Positions 1-7,627 of a stretch of 64,000 nt of DNA are shown here, piece after piece. The stretch's first letter is position 1, and every line of letters begins with the position of its first letter. This stretch comes from Endozoicomonas sp. Mp262 (lineage in GTDB: Bacteria; Pseudomonadota; Gammaproteobacteria; Pseudomonadales; Endozoicomonadaceae). The notes under the pieces were generated by a model. It did not search any database. It saw only the letters and a program-made list of their open reading frames with translations, and was not told the origin of the DNA. Where the stretch lies: positions 4,226,501 to 4,290,500 of the forward strand of contig NZ_CP092489.1 of the NCBI RefSeq assembly GCF_025643335.1. Direction: 5' to 3'. A program made the translations under genes and the position numbers.

Positions 1-481
1 CAAAAAACAGGGCAATATTAACCGGGGCAGTATGGGGCATCATCTGAATATAACTATTGGCATTAATACCCCCAACCTCATTATTCTCCAGCAAATGACC
101 AAAAGCCCGGATCGGGCCGGTGCTGCCAATAGACGAACCATAGGCAATACCGGTATGACCACCGGACAACACCGGATCACCCAGTAACCCTGATTGCTCC
201 AGAGCCCGCTCGGTGGCCACAGTGGACATCAACGCCAGTCGCCCCATCCCCCTGATTTTTTTTCTGGGATAATGGGCTGGACGGAAAAAATTCATCACAG
301 GCCCTGCCAGGGCAGTATTAAGACCTTCACATGCCTGCCAGGCAGGTATATGGCAAATCCCCGAACGACCGGCCTGCAAACTTTCAAATACTGAATCCCA
401 GGTATCACCAATGGAGGTGATAGTTGACATGCCGGTGATGACAACCCGACGTTTGCCCGAGCCTTCCCTTGTAAAGCGCAT
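1..481 (-). CDS. apeR: beta-ketoacyl-ACP synthase ApeR, N-terminal part (runs off the window)
   Basis: The start ATG overlaps the apeQ stop codon (TAATG). About 160 codons stay open to base 1, so only the N-terminal third is present and the catalytic Cys and His residues lie outside. The translation has the FabF-type opening RRVVITGMS, then a YPRKK(I)RGM segment and AYGSSIGS. It closely resembles the complete ketosynthase at 21548-22765, which has RRVVITGMS, YPRKKVRGM and AYGSSIGA at the same places. In aryl polyene clusters a FabF-like enzyme of this kind is the last gene and is thought to start or support chain elongation. The ApeR name rests on gene order plus similarity. It is the last gene visible in the ape operon here. 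Confidence 0.85.
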   Translation of the reverse strand, partial: MRFTREGSGKRRVVITGMSTITSIGDTWDSVFESLQAGRSGICHIPAWQACEGLNTALAGPVMNFFRPAHYPRKKIRGMGRLALMSTVATERALEQSGLLGDPVLSGGHTGIAYGSSIGSTGPIRAFGHLLENNEVGGINANSYIQMMPHTAPVNIALFF

Positions 482-1227
482 TAAGCCAGCCCTCCATTGA
501 CGGAGATCACCTGTCGGGTAATATAGGCTGACTCAGCGGATAGCAGAAAGTTAACCAGCGCGGCTACTTCCTCAGGCTGGCCAGCACGCCTTGCCGGGAT
601 CATTCGGGTTATTTCCTCAACCGGAGTCTCTTCAATAATATCGGTTTCTATTAGCCCGGGAGCAACACAGTTAACGGTAATTTTGCGCTTGGCCAACTCC
701 AGGGCGAGGGCTTTGGTGGCCCCTATAATGCCTGCTTTAGAGGCGCTGTAATTCACCTGACCACGGTTGCCTATCAGTCCGGAAACCGATGCCAGGGTTA
801 CAATTCTTCCTGGCTTTCTCCTGCGCACCATTGGCATCACCACTGGCTGAAGCACATTGTAGAAACCATCAAGATTGGTATGAACAACGGTATCCCAGTC
901 TTCACCAGTCAATGCCGGAAAGGCATTATCCCGGGTAATGCCTGCATTACAGACCACACCATAATAAGCACCGTTGCTCTCAATATCTTCTTCCAGTTTT
1001 TTACGACACTGCTCCCGATCCGCAACATCACAGGCAATAAGCCTGCCCCGGCCGCCTTGTTCCCTGATTTGGGCCAGTGTCTCTTCAGCCTGATCCAGGC
1101 GGCTACGGCAATGAACAATCACCTCATAGCCCTCAGTTGCCAGGCGCATGGCAATGGCTTTGCCAATCCCTCTGCTGGAACCGGTTACCAGCACGCTTTT
1201 ATCATGATGTTCTACTGCAATGGTCAC
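481..1227 (-). CDS. apeQ: 3-oxoacyl-ACP reductase of aryl polyene synthesis (FabG-like SDR)
   Basis: A 248-residue classical short-chain dehydrogenase. It has the Rossmann motif TGSSRGIGKAIA near the N-terminus, an NAG motif (CNAGITRDN), the catalytic serine in LASVSG and the YSASK motif, followed by the PGLIETD segment usual in FabG. It reduces the beta-keto group on the growing polyene carried by the ACP, using NADPH, in the cytoplasm. The gene overlaps apeP by 4 bases and apeR by 1, as expected for translational coupling. ApeQ is the only ketoreductase in the cluster. The ORF seen on the opposite strand is a shadow. Confidence 0.93.
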   Translation of the reverse strand: MTIAVEHHDKSVLVTGSSRGIGKAIAMRLATEGYEVIVHCRSRLDQAEETLAQIREQGGRGRLIACDVADREQCRKKLEEDIESNGAYYGVVCNAGITRDNAFPALTGEDWDTVVHTNLDGFYNVLQPVVMPMVRRRKPGRIVTLASVSGLIGNRGQVNYSASKAGIIGATKALALELAKRKITVNCVAPGLIETDIIEETPVEEITRMIPARRAGQPEEVAALVNFLLSAESAYITRQVISVNGGLA

Positions 1228-1700
1228 AGCCTGCTAGCCTCCATAAAGTCTTCCAAATGTTCGGGCTGGTAGGTATTAATTGTCGCTGTAGCCAGGCTCA
1301 CACCACCTTCCAGGCTAATTGAGCACTCAAAGGCACTCAAGCCATTATCCTGATACAGCTGCTGAACCCTGATACGGTAAATATGCCCGGTTTCAAACTG
1401 GTCAATTCCGATGGTGTATGCCCGGGTTCCCAATAAAAAACCGACGCTTATCGGCTCACCGGCACGCTGGGCCTGCACTCCGGCAAATGCCCCAATGGCC
1501 TGGGCCATATACTCCATTCCAACCCAGGAGGGTACACATCCATTGTCGTTGGCAAAAGGCTTGCCCACTGCTGGCCTCACCTCTGCTATAAGGTAATCAC
1601 TGCCGCAATCAATAACAGAGTCAATCAGAATCATCGGGTGTTCATGGGGTAGCAGAGCCTCTGGGCTCAGATCAATATTCTGGCTATTCACTCGGCACAC
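1224..1700 (-). CDS. apeP: hotdog-fold dehydratase ApeP (FabA/FabZ-like)
   Basis: A 158-residue protein with the single hotdog domain of the ApeP/3-hydroxyacyl-ACP dehydratase group. Landmarks are LLPHEHPMILID near residues 17-28, matching the HRPMLLVD region of FabZ relatives, and the segment SWVGMEYMAQAIGAFAG. In characterised aryl polyene systems ApeP pairs with ApeI to dehydrate the beta-hydroxyacyl-ACP. Here apeI is present at 11329-11673, so both halves exist. The gene overlaps apeO by 13 bases and apeQ by 4. The assignment combines sequence and order. Confidence 0.88.
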   Translation of the reverse strand: MCRVNSQNIDLSPEALLPHEHPMILIDSVIDCGSDYLIAEVRPAVGKPFANDNGCVPSWVGMEYMAQAIGAFAGVQAQRAGEPISVGFLLGTRAYTIGIDQFETGHIYRIRVQQLYQDNGLSAFECSISLEGGVSLATATINTYQPEHLEDFMEASRL

Positions 1701-2872
1701 CTTCCCAATATCAAAGAGACATTACTACCACCAAAGGCGAATGAATTACTCATAATTACCGCTTTGTTTTCTGCCAATACATCACCTGGCACTGTAAACC
1801 GTAAATTCGGAAGTTCCGGATCAACCTGGCCATCCCAGTAATGAACCGGCAACTGCCGTTTTTCATTACAGGGTGATAACAATAACCAGCTTAAAGCGGC
1901 TTCTACCGCACCTGCTGCCCCCAGGGTATGCCCGGTGAATGGTTTCGTTGAGCTACATAAGAGACTCCTGCCAAGTAGTCGCTCAACGGCAAGGCTTTCC
2001 ATGGCATCATTCAGAGGCGTTGCCGTGCCATGAAGGTTCAGGTACCCCATATCACCAGCTATCATACCTGCATCATTCAAGGCTCCCTTCATGGCTGCCA
2101 CTGCTCCCCTGCCTTCCGGATGAGGGGCTGAAATATGCCAGGCATCGGAAGACTCCCCTACCCCCAATAAAGCAATATCCGCTGTTTCACGGGTCAGCGT
2201 AAATAATGCTGCACCTTCCCCCAGATTAATGCCATTACGATTGCTACTAAAAGGGTTACAAAGCTCTGCTGATACCGATTCCAGCGCAGAAAAACCATGA
2301 ATGGTCAGTTGGCATAAGCTATCTACGCCCCCCACCACTAACGCATCACAGAGACCCGATTGAATCAGTCTTCGCCCGGCACTAAAGACCTTTCCACTGG
2401 ATGAGCAGGCAGTTGAGAGCGTATAACAGGGACCTGTTATTCCAAAAGATTTTGCCAGAAAACCACTAGGGTCACCCATTTCCTGTATGCGATAGTGGTA
2501 ATCTTCAGGAAACACCTGCCCCATTTGTCGCAGAGTCATGGCTGCCTCTGCCTCTAAGGTTCCCGAGGTACTGGTGCCAAGAACAACACCTATTCGCTCC
2601 GCACCATAACAGCTTTTCAGGCGTTCAATTTCCGGCGCAATCTGTGCCATTGCCGCACTCAGAAGCCGGTTATTTCTGCTATGACCACACCATACGTCTA
2701 GACCTTCATCGGGTACAACTCCCTGGTATGGGCATAATTCACTGCCCATGTCACCAGCGCTTACCCTGTCTATGGTTGAGCTTTCCAGCAGATTGCCCAG
2801 CACCTCCTGATGCCCTGCTCCCAAAGCACATATAATCCCCATGGATGAAATAAATAGTGCTGGCTCTCTCAT
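1688..2872 (-). CDS. apeO: aryl polyene ketosynthase ApeO (KAS II-like elongating KS)
   Basis: A 394-residue FabF-family ketosynthase with a complete Cys-His-His set: Cys156 in STACSSSG, His in LNLHGTATPLND, and His in GHTLGAAGAVEA. It should carry out decarboxylative condensation with malonyl-ACP during polyene extension. In the known pathway ApeO works with a chain-length-factor-like partner, ApeC, whose homologue is at 15039-15764. The C-terminal NSFAFGGSNVSLI motif is intact. The gene overlaps apeN upstream by 4 bases and apeP downstream by 13, so it is embedded in one transcript. Confidence 0.92.
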   Translation of the reverse strand: MREPALFISSMGIICALGAGHQEVLGNLLESSTIDRVSAGDMGSELCPYQGVVPDEGLDVWCGHSRNNRLLSAAMAQIAPEIERLKSCYGAERIGVVLGTSTSGTLEAEAAMTLRQMGQVFPEDYHYRIQEMGDPSGFLAKSFGITGPCYTLSTACSSSGKVFSAGRRLIQSGLCDALVVGGVDSLCQLTIHGFSALESVSAELCNPFSSNRNGINLGEGAALFTLTRETADIALLGVGESSDAWHISAPHPEGRGAVAAMKGALNDAGMIAGDMGYLNLHGTATPLNDAMESLAVERLLGRSLLCSSTKPFTGHTLGAAGAVEAALSWLLLSPCNEKRQLPVHYWDGQVDPELPNLRFTVPGDVLAENKAVIMSNSFAFGGSNVSLILGRCAE

Positions 2873-3492
2873 AGCGGCTCCAGACTTAATAGGGTGATAT
2901 CCAGTTCGTAATTCAGTGCTTCGTGACGGTACTTCACTGACTTTGGCCAGTGACCCAGGGTTCCACTATAGGTAACAGTCACCAATGGATCGTCATTTAA
3001 ATACAGGGAACGGGCTTTGCCCGGTTTGTCTTCAAGGCGAAGGCCGGAATAAAGCTTCAGGTATGGCAATAGGTTGTCAACCTGGCCAAATGCCAGCAAA
3101 AAGTCGGAAATCAGATAGGCCGGTTTAATCCCGCCACCCAGTAACGGACTCACCTGACTGGTTAATACGCCACCGCGGTATTCTACCTGTAGCAACTGCT
3201 GCCCCATTGGCGTCACAGCAACTATCACCAGATCATCAGCCTTTTTTTCCAACTGAAAAATCATCTCAAACGAACGATCACCATAACGCCCCTTAACAGA
3301 CTGAACAGCCGCGAATGATCCCTCTACCACACGGGCATGTGGTAATTTCCAGGCAACACTACGGGATAAATACACTTCAGGCGGTGTCACCGCCATGGTG
3401 ACATCAGCTTTATTGACCGGCTTGATTTGCCAGCTCCTCCCGCAGCCTGACAGCAATAAAACACTTAAAACAATAGTCAGACAACCTTTCAT
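2869..3492 (-). CDS. apeN: DUF3261-type lipoprotein ApeN
   Basis: A 207-residue protein with a lipoprotein signal: a basic start, a hydrophobic core and the lipobox LLSGC, with the acylated Cys at residue 17. The remainder is soluble and beta-rich, without catalytic motifs I can name. A DUF3261 lipoprotein in this position, between the MMPL exporter and the ApeO ketosynthase, is constant in aryl polyene clusters. It is thought to help move or assemble the arylpolyene lipid in the outer membrane. It overlaps apeM by 4 bases. Function is inferred from context. Confidence 0.82.
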   Translation of the reverse strand: MKGCLTIVLSVLLLSGCGRSWQIKPVNKADVTMAVTPPEVYLSRSVAWKLPHARVVEGSFAAVQSVKGRYGDRSFEMIFQLEKKADDLVIVAVTPMGQQLLQVEYRGGVLTSQVSPLLGGGIKPAYLISDFLLAFGQVDNLLPYLKLYSGLRLEDKPGKARSLYLNDDPLVTVTYSGTLGHWPKSVKYRHEALNYELDITLLSLEPL

Positions 3493-5861
3493 TGGCGATT
3501 TTCACCGATAGCAAAGGGGGCAAGGATATAGCAGCCGGTAATACCCGTCAGGACAGTCAGGCCAAAGCCACTAATCGCTGCGGTATTGGAAAGCGCCAAC
3601 AAACCAAACGACAATAGCGTAGTAATGGCGGATAGGGTTATGGCCATTAATGTATAGCGGTTTTCTCCCCCCGACTCTTTGAAAAACAAGGTATAGTCAA
3701 TACCTATACCTAAAACCATTAACAAAGCCAGAATATGAAACAGGTTTATTGGCTGACCCAATACACCCAGCAGGGATAAAGTCATTAATCCCGCCAGCAC
3801 TGGCGGCAATAATGCATCAATAGCACCAGCCAGTCCGTAACGGAAAAAAAGCACCACACCAATCAAGGCATACGCCACAACCAGCAACCAGGACATCAAC
3901 ACCCGATAGCGGCCAAACAACCCGGATGTTTCGCCTGTTTTATCGATCAGGACCACATTATCCAGTGAAGAAGTCACGCTGGCCGGGTTCCACTCAGGAG
4001 AAACACCGGCAAGCAGCACCGCTGAAAAATAATACCCCTCTACTTTCCCCAGCCATAAGTGACCATGGGTCTTTATTAAAGGGCCATCAAGCCAGGCCTG
4101 GGGGGACATAACATTTTCGGATACTTCCGCAAATACTTTCTGAGCCTGCCTGATAGCATCATCCGTTAAAGAGAGGTCTGCCATAAAGTCCGGCAGCTGG
4201 TTCCGAAATATATTCGCCAGCTTTTTATTATTCAGCTGCTGTTGATAGTGTGAAGGCAAAAACTCCGATACCGCCTGAAAACTTCTCAGGTTTCCACTGT
4301 CCACCTGTTTTGCAAGCAACCGTACCAGCTGTTCTTCGTTCCGGAGCAAGCTTTCAGGGTCTTTACCCTTTACCAGGAAAAACCGGTTTTCTGAAAAATC
4401 GCCCACTATATCCTGAAATGCCCTGTCAGCCGACACCTGTTCAGAAGAGCGGCTCTGTAATTGCCGGATATCATCATTGGCGGTTAGCAATAATAGACCC
4501 GAACAAAGCACAATCAGCGCGGCTACCATGTACCAGCGGTTTATGCCATGTAGAGGCTTCTGCCAAAAGGAAAGAATCTCATCAACCCAACCAGTAAGCC
4601 AGCCCTCTCCCGGGTAATCCCTTTTTTCATAACGGCCTCGTTTTATCAGCACTGGATATACCAGGATCACCGTAAGCCATGAAGCCATTAAACCAAAGGA
4701 AGAAAACAGTGCTACCTGTTTCAATCCGGGAAAAGGCGTTATCAGCATGGGGGCATAACCCAACAGGCTGGTAATAAGACCCAGGCTGATCCCTGGAAAA
4801 ATATGCTTGAGGCCCCTTACTGGTGACCAGCGCCTGCCTTGACGGTTCCACTCAGTCAAGTAGTGAAACGAGTAATCAATGGAAACGCCTATCAAACTGG
4901 CTCCAAAGACCAGGGTAAAAATATGGACAGGCCCGGATAACCACACTGTTACCGTATACCCCACCAGTACTCCGGCCCCTATGGAAAGCAAACACAACAA
5001 CAGGGGAGCCACTGAACGAAAGACCGTAACCATAAGTAGCAAGATGCCCAGCAGCGAGCCAAGCCCGATAGTACTGACTTCTTTTCGTGCTTCACTAGCC
5101 CCGGCACTGGCATGAAATATCATGCCACTGCGAATAACCTCTACCTGCCCTGGCTCTGTCGCTTTTATGATTGCCTGATTAATGGCATGGATCACCTTCT
5201 CCTGATTTTTCAGGGATAACACACTGCCGTGTAAAAGCCCGGTTATCAGAACGTAATAACGACCGTTCTGATGCACTTCAAGATAACCCTTATGGGCCTC
5301 TATATGAGCTCCACCTTTTGGCAAGGACTGCAGATACCTTTGCAAAACAAACAACGGGTCATTAATCAGCCGTTGACTACTCAGCAAGGTCGTAGGACTG
5401 GACAACCGTTGCCAGGCCCGATCTGTCAGGACACCACCGACTTCTTCTGCATCAAGTGACTGATCGCGGGGTTCCAGTAACTGATAGCGATAGGGATAAT
5501 AAAAAGCCGCTACTTCTTCCAGCCAGCTTGGCTTTATCTTCGCCATTAATTGATCAAAATAACCACTGGATCGCAATTGGGACAATACTATTTCGACAGC
5601 CTGGTGCACCGAGTCCTCAGCATCCCCCCCTACCAGCAAGAACACTCTATTGCTGAAATGTCGTGAAAACTGTGCAGAAGCCATAGCTGTGGGCCGATCC
5701 AGCTCAGCCTTGGGCAACAGCTCAAACAGATCTGTTGCGATACGGGGTACGCCTTGCCAAACATTGATCAAAATGACAATAGCGGTCAGAAAGCACCATA
5801 ATAGTAGCCCCCTTTTCCTGCCAATTACTCTGTTAACAACGGGTATGTTATCGGACGTCAT
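3489..5861 (-). CDS. apeM: MMPL/RND-family exporter ApeM
   Basis: A 790-residue membrane protein with the two-fold RND/MMPL plan: one transmembrane helix near residues 15-35, a large periplasmic domain, a bundle of five to six helices (about 265-410), a second single helix near 440, a second periplasmic domain and a terminal bundle (about 660-785). The GVSIDYSFHYLTEW and GIGIDYTLFF segments carry the Asp typical of MMPL proton relay helices. It is the expected transporter for the arylpolyene lipid across or out of the inner membrane. It overlaps apeN and is separated from apeL by an inserted opposite-strand cassette (about 5.9-6.5 kb). Confidence 0.88.
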   Translation of the reverse strand: MTSDNIPVVNRVIGRKRGLLLWCFLTAIVILINVWQGVPRIATDLFELLPKAELDRPTAMASAQFSRHFSNRVFLLVGGDAEDSVHQAVEIVLSQLRSSGYFDQLMAKIKPSWLEEVAAFYYPYRYQLLEPRDQSLDAEEVGGVLTDRAWQRLSSPTTLLSSQRLINDPLFVLQRYLQSLPKGGAHIEAHKGYLEVHQNGRYYVLITGLLHGSVLSLKNQEKVIHAINQAIIKATEPGQVEVIRSGMIFHASAGASEARKEVSTIGLGSLLGILLLMVTVFRSVAPLLLCLLSIGAGVLVGYTVTVWLSGPVHIFTLVFGASLIGVSIDYSFHYLTEWNRQGRRWSPVRGLKHIFPGISLGLITSLLGYAPMLITPFPGLKQVALFSSFGLMASWLTVILVYPVLIKRGRYEKRDYPGEGWLTGWVDEILSFWQKPLHGINRWYMVAALIVLCSGLLLLTANDDIRQLQSRSSEQVSADRAFQDIVGDFSENRFFLVKGKDPESLLRNEEQLVRLLAKQVDSGNLRSFQAVSEFLPSHYQQQLNNKKLANIFRNQLPDFMADLSLTDDAIRQAQKVFAEVSENVMSPQAWLDGPLIKTHGHLWLGKVEGYYFSAVLLAGVSPEWNPASVTSSLDNVVLIDKTGETSGLFGRYRVLMSWLLVVAYALIGVVLFFRYGLAGAIDALLPPVLAGLMTLSLLGVLGQPINLFHILALLMVLGIGIDYTLFFKESGGENRYTLMAITLSAITTLLSFGLLALSNTAAISGFGLTVLTGITGCYILAPFAIGENRQ

Positions 5862-5902
5862 AGCAGCCTTGTATAGAAAGCACTCAGCTCTGGGAATATA
5901 TC

Positions 5903-6022
5903 TTGCGTAAAAAAGGTGCCCATGCTGGAACAGTGGTGGGAACCATTATCGGGGCTGGAATTGTAGCTTACTTCATTGATGATATTAACTGGTTTTGCTT
6001 CTGCGTTAAGACTTTTGTCTGA
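5903..6022 (+). CDS. possible 39-residue glycine-zipper peptide (weak)
   Basis: A short plus-strand frame opens with TTG at 5903 and ends with TGA at 6020-6022. It encodes a basic start (LRKKGAHAG) and a hydrophobic glycine-zipper stretch (GTVVGTIIGAGIVAYF), which looks like a single membrane helix. A GGGA sits 7-8 bases before the TTG. There is no ATG, and the tail is cysteine- and aromatic-rich, so a frameshifted remnant is equally possible. It is divergent from apeM and belongs to the plus-strand insert in the ape operon. I do not recognise the family. Confidence 0.22.
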   Translation: MRKKGAHAGTVVGTIIGAGIVAYFIDDINWFCFCVKTFV

Positions 6023-6100
6023 ATACTGTAATTGAACACTTTGTGTATTAAAAAGTCTGATTTATTACAGGATAAAAATAGTTAACAAGGAGGTTTCCCC

Positions 6101-6493
6101 GTGAAAATCATTCAAAATATATCCCAAGCATTTGAAACCATAAAAGAAACCTGTAGCCAAAAGGCAGCAAGGTTTAAGGGCTGGGCTTGCGAGGTCAAAG
6201 ACAACCTATGTAAATATGCTCGTAACCTAAGCCGTGAGGAAGCGATAGAAGGACAACCCATAAAAGCACGGTAGGTTGCAAAAATTGCATGTGGCTTCTA
6301 TTTTGCCAGCTGCATGATTAATAAAATAAGAAGTAAGCTTTCAACTCACCATTTGCCAAGAGAAGTATCTGCCTCAAGATTTGAACTACCTGATGATATG
6401 GAAATATTATTAGATGATTCTGACAGAAATGGTTTCGTTGACATACCATTAGGTACTATTGTTATAAATAAAGACAGCGGTCCAGTTAACTAG
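6101..6493 (+). pseudogene. unrecognised 130-codon gene split by an in-frame amber codon
   Basis: A very strong Shine-Dalgarno (AAGGAGG) precedes a GTG start at 6101. The frame runs 57 codons to TAG at 6272-6274, then stays open in the same frame for 72 more codons to TAG at 6491. The first half is helical and basic with three cysteines. The second half has a short hydrophobic patch (ACGFYFASC) and an acidic end. An internal ATG at 6314 could restart a 59-residue peptide, but no good ribosome site precedes it. Reading through one stop would give about 130 residues. It lies on the opposite strand to the ape operon between apeL and apeM. A recent nonsense mutation, two small genes, or amber readthrough are all possible. 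No homologue is recognised. Confidence 0.5.
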
Positions 6494-6544
6494 AAAACAC
6501 TCCATCTTAAGCAGGCATAGCTAATGCCTGCTTACCCTCTAATC

Positions 6545-7210
6545 CTACATAAACCAGGATAATTGCTCCACCGTTGCTGGCCGGTGACTTATTTCAATAT
6601 CCTCAAAGGTAATATGGGTCGTGTCCCCTGCCGCACCATACAGGCTGGCCTGGTTAATATGATTCCCCTCGCCACTGATAACCACTGATTTTATCAACTC
6701 AGCCAATTTCTCATTGATCGGCTTTAACTGAATTACCCAGCCCTTAATAGTTCTATCACTGGTTACAAAAAAATACCGGGATAATAGCTCCATATCTCCT
6801 TTAAATAGCGCCGGCAGCAGCACTCCCATTCCGTCATAGGCCGTGCCCGTCGCCTTAAGCTCTTGAACTCCGTGGTCGGTGTACTGCTTTAATACACCTG
6901 GCATTAATACCATTTTTGACGATACCGGTTCATTCACTTCCCATAAGACACCACGATTCCGCACAGAAATAAAAAAACCTGAAGATTTCAGTGGACGACT
7001 AAATACCGGTAAGTTTTTTTCCTGCTGAAAATGGCCCTGCATCACCTCCACCGACTTGAAAGCGGAGAGAATGCCGCAGACATCATGCTGTAATATCTCT
7101 TCCTCTTGAGGTTTCTTTCCCTGTAAAGAGTAGGCTGTTGATGCCCCTGCCCCCAAAGCCAACAACAGAGTTCCCACAATGCACAGCTGTTTTGCACTGA
7201 TTAGCCGCAT
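6545..7210 (-). CDS. apeL: LolA-like outer-membrane lipoprotein carrier ApeL
   Basis: A 221-residue protein with an N-terminal signal sequence (hydrophobic residues about 9-28) and a LolA-like body. The stretch VMQGHFQQEKNLPVFSRPLKSSG matches the LolA pattern in which a Q-rich strand is followed by L..PL.S.G, and GVLWEVNEPVSSKMVL matches the next strand. In aryl polyene clusters this protein is thought to carry or hand over a lipid in the periplasm. It overlaps apeK by 10 bases. The downstream gap of about 680 bases before apeM contains a plus-strand insert and breaks the usual close spacing. Confidence 0.84.
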   Translation of the reverse strand: MRLISAKQLCIVGTLLLALGAGASTAYSLQGKKPQEEEILQHDVCGILSAFKSVEVMQGHFQQEKNLPVFSRPLKSSGFFISVRNRGVLWEVNEPVSSKMVLMPGVLKQYTDHGVQELKATGTAYDGMGVLLPALFKGDMELLSRYFFVTSDRTIKGWVIQLKPINEKLAELIKSVVISGEGNHINQASLYGAAGDTTHITFEDIEISHRPATVEQLSWFM

Positions 7211-7620
7211 ATAGAACCTTCCACCTTTTCCCTTAAGGCAGCAGGGGAGACAAGCTGCAATTCGCCAGTATCAATAGAGACGGCCACCTGAATAGTTTGC
7301 CCTTTGGTCAGTTTCTCCCCGCTGGCCTGATCACAGATCAAATAATCCAGAACCAGGCGATTCTCATATTCTTTTACCGATGCCGTGACGCAAATATCCT
7401 GCCCAAACCGGGCGGGACGAACATACCTCACCTTTAAATCAACCACGGGCCAGACATATCCCGAAGCCCTCATTGCTTTGTAGTTATAGCGAATTTTATC
7501 CAGCAATGCACAGCGTGCCAGCTCAAAATATTTGACATAGTGTCCATGCCAGGCCACTTCCATCATATCCACATCATGAAAGGGAATATGAACTGCAACG
7601 GTTGCCGATAGTGTTGCCAT
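7201..7620 (-). CDS. apeK: hotdog acyl-CoA/ACP thioesterase ApeK (4HBT family)
   Basis: The start is placed at 7620, where GAGGG lies 4 bases before ATG; a longer frame reaches back into the lyase gene. The 139-residue product is a 4-hydroxybenzoyl-CoA thioesterase-type hotdog protein. It carries PFHDVDMMEVAWHGHYVKYFE, the signature with the catalytic Asp and the W-H-G-H-Y stretch. It probably hydrolyses acyl-ACP or acyl-CoA in polyene synthesis, either releasing product or editing. It follows the ammonia-lyase by 7 bases and overlaps apeL. Confidence 0.86.
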   Translation of the reverse strand: MATLSATVAVHIPFHDVDMMEVAWHGHYVKYFELARCALLDKIRYNYKAMRASGYVWPVVDLKVRYVRPARFGQDICVTASVKEYENRLVLDYLICDQASGEKLTKGQTIQVAVSIDTGELQLVSPAALREKVEGSICG

Positions 7621-7627
7621 GATTCCC

